A stretch of 7,681 nt of DNA, from the NCBI GenBank assembly GCA_002331025.1, contig DCYG01000044.1, positions 169,161-176,841 on the forward strand, read 5' to 3'. Under the pieces are notes generated by a model. That model did not search any database. It worked only from the letters and a program-made list of their open reading frames with translations, and was not told the origin of the DNA. Below, in pieces: positions 5,993 through 7,681 of this stretch. The first letter of the stretch is position 1, and each line of letters opens with the position of its first letter. The DNA comes from Firmicutes bacterium UBA2116. Its GTDB lineage: Bacteria; Bacillota; Clostridia; Tissierellales; Sedimentibacteraceae. Position numbers and translations under genes: made by a program.

Positions 5993-6825
5993 CAGTTGTC
6001 CTCCTGAAAAATATTCATGCCGCTGAATATTTCTATCATTTCTTTTCTCAGGCTGTCAGAAATCTCCAATCTTTTTTTCGGTTGAAGTTCAAACACATCC
6101 TTATTAAATAAATAATTTTGCAAATCAATATCCTTAATAAGCATTTTTGTATGAAATGTATTTGCCTGAAAAACATTTATATCAATAGCATCATATTTTT
6201 TCAATGTTTCTCTATCTATATAATCTTGTATTGATTTTATATCATGATCAATAAAGAATTTTTTGCCGTTTATATCTCTTGTAAATCCTCTGACACGATA
6301 ATCTATAGTTATGATATCCGAATCAAAACTATTTATTAAATAATCCAATGCATTAAGAGGAGATATTTGCCCGCATGTTGAAACGTCTATATCAACACGA
6401 AATGTGGAAATTGCATTTTCCGGATGATGCTCCGGATATGAATGTACTGTAACATGACTTTTATCTAAATGCGCGTGTATGGTTTCGTGTTCAAGCGATT
6501 TTTTACAAATACCCTTGCCAAGATTGCATGATTCATCAATTTCTTCGGGAGTTAATGCCCCCTCTGCTATTAAAATATTTACCGATGCTCCCTGAGGATC
6601 GTAATCCTGTTTTGAAATATTAAGAATATGTGCTCCGATTATATCGGTTACATCACATAGAATCTGCGTAAGACGTTCAGAATTATACTGCTCATCAATA
6701 TATTCTATATATTCCATTTGCTCTCTTTCGCTTTTTGCATAACAAACATCATAAATATTAAAACTAAGCGATTTTGTAAGATTATTAAATCCATACAATG
6801 CCAGCTTTTTTTCCAACCCTAACAC
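5992..6825 (-). CDS. speD: S-adenosylmethionine decarboxylase proenzyme SpeD (E. coli-like large form)
   Basis: SpeD decarboxylates S-adenosylmethionine to provide the aminopropyl donor for SpeE. It is made as a proenzyme that cuts itself and turns a serine into a pyruvoyl group. The 277-residue protein resembles E. coli SpeD along its length, starting with LYGFNNLTKSLSFNIYDVCYA. The cleavage site is in HLDKSHVTVHSYPE, between K122 and S123. The catalytic cysteine is C151 in VSTCG, 28 residues further, the same spacing as E. coli S112 and C140. TIDYRVRGFTRDINGKK and NTFHTKML are also conserved. This is the long form, unlike the short Bacillus SpeH type. Two tandem GTG codons (6828 and 6825) could start it; GAAAGG (6836-6831) is two and five bases away respectively, so 6825 is preferred. 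It is first in the speDE operon. Confidence 0.95.
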   Translation of the reverse strand: MLGLEKKLALYGFNNLTKSLSFNIYDVCYAKSEREQMEYIEYIDEQYNSERLTQILCDVTDIIGAHILNISKQDYDPQGASVNILIAEGALTPEEIDESCNLGKGICKKSLEHETIHAHLDKSHVTVHSYPEHHPENAISTFRVDIDVSTCGQISPLNALDYLINSFDSDIITIDYRVRGFTRDINGKKFFIDHDIKSIQDYIDRETLKKYDAIDINVFQANTFHTKMLIKDIDLQNYLFNKDVFELQPKKRLEISDSLRKEMIEIFSGMNIFQEDN

Positions 6826-6855
6826 CACTACCTTTCTTTTTCTAATTTGTTTATC

Positions 6856-6884
6856 ATTATAAACTATACATACTTCTATAGCAA
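6856..6884 (-). promoter_or_regulatory. Promoter of speDE
   Basis: On the - strand, TTGCTA (6884-6879), a 17-base spacer and TATAAT (6861-6856) form a good sigma-A promoter. The predicted start near 6849 leaves a leader of about 20 bases, too short for a riboswitch. Its -35 is 13 bases from the -35 of the divergent regulator gene, so the two promoters stand back to back. Confidence 0.65.
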
Positions 6885-6897
6885 GGTATAATTTAGG

Positions 6898-6926
6898 TTG
6901 ATTAAACTACAGTAAATTGGTATTAT
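6898..6926 (+). promoter_or_regulatory. Promoter of the Crp/Fnr regulator gene, with an FNR half-site
   Basis: TTGATT (6898-6903), a 17-base spacer and TATTAT (6921-6926) form a promoter starting near 6933. AAGGGGGA (6943-6950) is the ribosome binding site. The -35 includes TTGAT, one half of an FNR box, but the other half (CTACA at 6907-6911) does not match ATCAA. Weak self-repression is possible but unproven. Confidence 0.6.
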
Positions 6927-6953
6927 AAAAAAAACTGTATCTAAGGGGGAAAT

Positions 6954-7661
6954 ATGAAGTCCTGCAACCATTGTAATCATGAAGATCATTATTGTATTGA
7001 TAACGTACCTATTTTTCGAGATCTGCTTCCTGATGAAAAGGAAAGCATAATGAATTCATCAAATCAAAAAAGATTCAAAAAGGGAGAAATAATATTTACT
7101 CCCGGTGATTCTTTCGATGATTTGTTTGTTGTTAATAAAGGCATGGTTAAAATATCCAAGGTCTCAAGCTTAGGAAAGGAACAAATTTTGAGAATCCTTA
7201 AGCCGGGAGATTTTATGGGTGAATTAGCGCTGTTCAGTAAATCAATATTAAACAATACCGCAGAGGCATTGGAGCATACAGAAATATGTATTATTCAGGG
7301 AAATAAAATACGGCAGCTTTTAATTCAAAACCCTGAAATGTCAATTAAATTTCTTCAAAAGTATACGGAGAGAATTGAAGAAACAGAGGAATTGATTGAA
7401 CAGATAGGACTTAGAGATGTAGAACAAAGAATTGCCAATTATTTATTGCTTGAAATAGAAAACAACCAGATTATTAACAATAATGGAAAATATGAAATAA
7501 CCCTGCCTGTAAGCAAGGGAGATTTAGCAGCACTTATCGGTACTACTCAAGAAACATTGAGCCGCAAGCTTTCGCTTTTTCAGGATAACGGATGGATTAA
7601 TCTTAAAGGTCAGAGAATAATTGAAGTTACCGACATTAAAAGATTAGAGAATATCAGATGA
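6954..7661 (+). CDS. Crp/Fnr family regulator, FNR-like with four candidate iron-sulfur cysteines
   Basis: This 235-residue transcription factor has the Crp/Fnr layout. The N-terminus has C4, C7 and C14 (C-x2-C-x6-C), close to the C-x2-C-x5-C of E. coli FNR. A cyclic-nucleotide-type beta-barrel follows at about 20-125, including GEIIFTPGD and GDFMGELALFS. C112, in ALEHTEIC, aligns with FNR C122 (ALETSMVC). These four are likely ligands of an oxygen-sensitive [4Fe-4S] cluster. A long dimer helix spans about 127-155. The winged HTH has LPVSKGDLAALIGTTQETLS and R204. E200, S203 and R204 match FNR E209, S212 and R213, which recognise TTGAT. The family normally activates or represses genes for life without oxygen. 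Its likely local target is the HMA promoter (box 4588-4601). It is divergent from speDE; cluster binding is inferred from the cysteines only. Confidence 0.93.
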   Translation: MKSCNHCNHEDHYCIDNVPIFRDLLPDEKESIMNSSNQKRFKKGEIIFTPGDSFDDLFVVNKGMVKISKVSSLGKEQILRILKPGDFMGELALFSKSILNNTAEALEHTEICIIQGNKIRQLLIQNPEMSIKFLQKYTERIEETEELIEQIGLRDVEQRIANYLLLEIENNQIINNNGKYEITLPVSKGDLAALIGTTQETLSRKLSLFQDNGWINLKGQRIIEVTDIKRLENIR

Positions 7662-7681
7662 ACTTTTTCAACAGCCTATCA
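7662..7681. other. Downstream flank, possibly an insertion sequence end
   Basis: The last 20 bases after the regulator stop read, on the - strand, GATAGGCTGTTGAAAAAGT. The core GGCTGTTGAAAAA resembles the terminal repeats of some bacterial insertion sequences. The window ends here, so no transposase or second end can be seen. Confidence 0.2.

Noticed and set aside
6829..6953. Polyamine or SAM riboswitch upstream of speD
   Set aside because: The predicted speD leader is only about 20 bases, too short for a known riboswitch, and no matching motif is seen.

Overview
The window looks like chromosomal DNA from an AT-rich, anaerobic member of the Firmicutes, most likely class Clostridia. The evidence is the low GC content, strong AGGAGG-type ribosome binding sites, GTG and ATG starts, sigma-A promoters, a clostridial style of MnmA, and an FNR-type regulator with iron-sulfur cysteines. 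I cannot name the genus. Most genes are housekeeping or regulatory, there is no phage or defence module, and no stretch of 300 bases lacks a gene.

Layout. At 83-1618 (+) lies a membrane-anchored, Cache-like sensor that ends directly in a LuxR-type DNA-binding domain. It runs tail to tail into mnmA (tRNA 2-thiouridylase, - strand), and the two overlap by 8 bases. Upstream of mnmA is a compact control region with a full-consensus promoter. It is followed by a perfect 24-bp palindrome with a T7 run that abuts the mnmA ribosome binding site. Next on the - strand is an apparent two-gene unit, a ketopantoate-reductase-family gene followed by tatC. Divergent from it is a small heavy-metal-associated (HMA) protein. 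Its promoter carries a perfect FNR box placed exactly where a class II activator would bind.

Between 4876 and 5143 there is no gene. This stretch holds several inverted repeats, and its ends resemble a dispersed bacterial repeat family. A spermidine pair follows on the - strand: speD (AdoMet decarboxylase, E. coli-like large form) and speE (spermidine synthase). They are translationally coupled by a TGATG overlap. Divergent from speD is a Crp/Fnr regulator with four cysteines and an FNR-type recognition helix.

How the parts fit. The regulator at 6954-7661 is predicted to read the same sequence, TTGAT-N4-ATCAA, that sits upstream of the HMA gene 2 kb away. This suggests a local link between anaerobiosis and metal handling. 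The regulator's own promoter has an FNR half-site in its -35 element, so autoregulation is possible. I did not find a clearly new multi-gene system. The strongest leads are the mnmA leader, the FNR-HMA circuit and the sensor-LuxR one-component protein.
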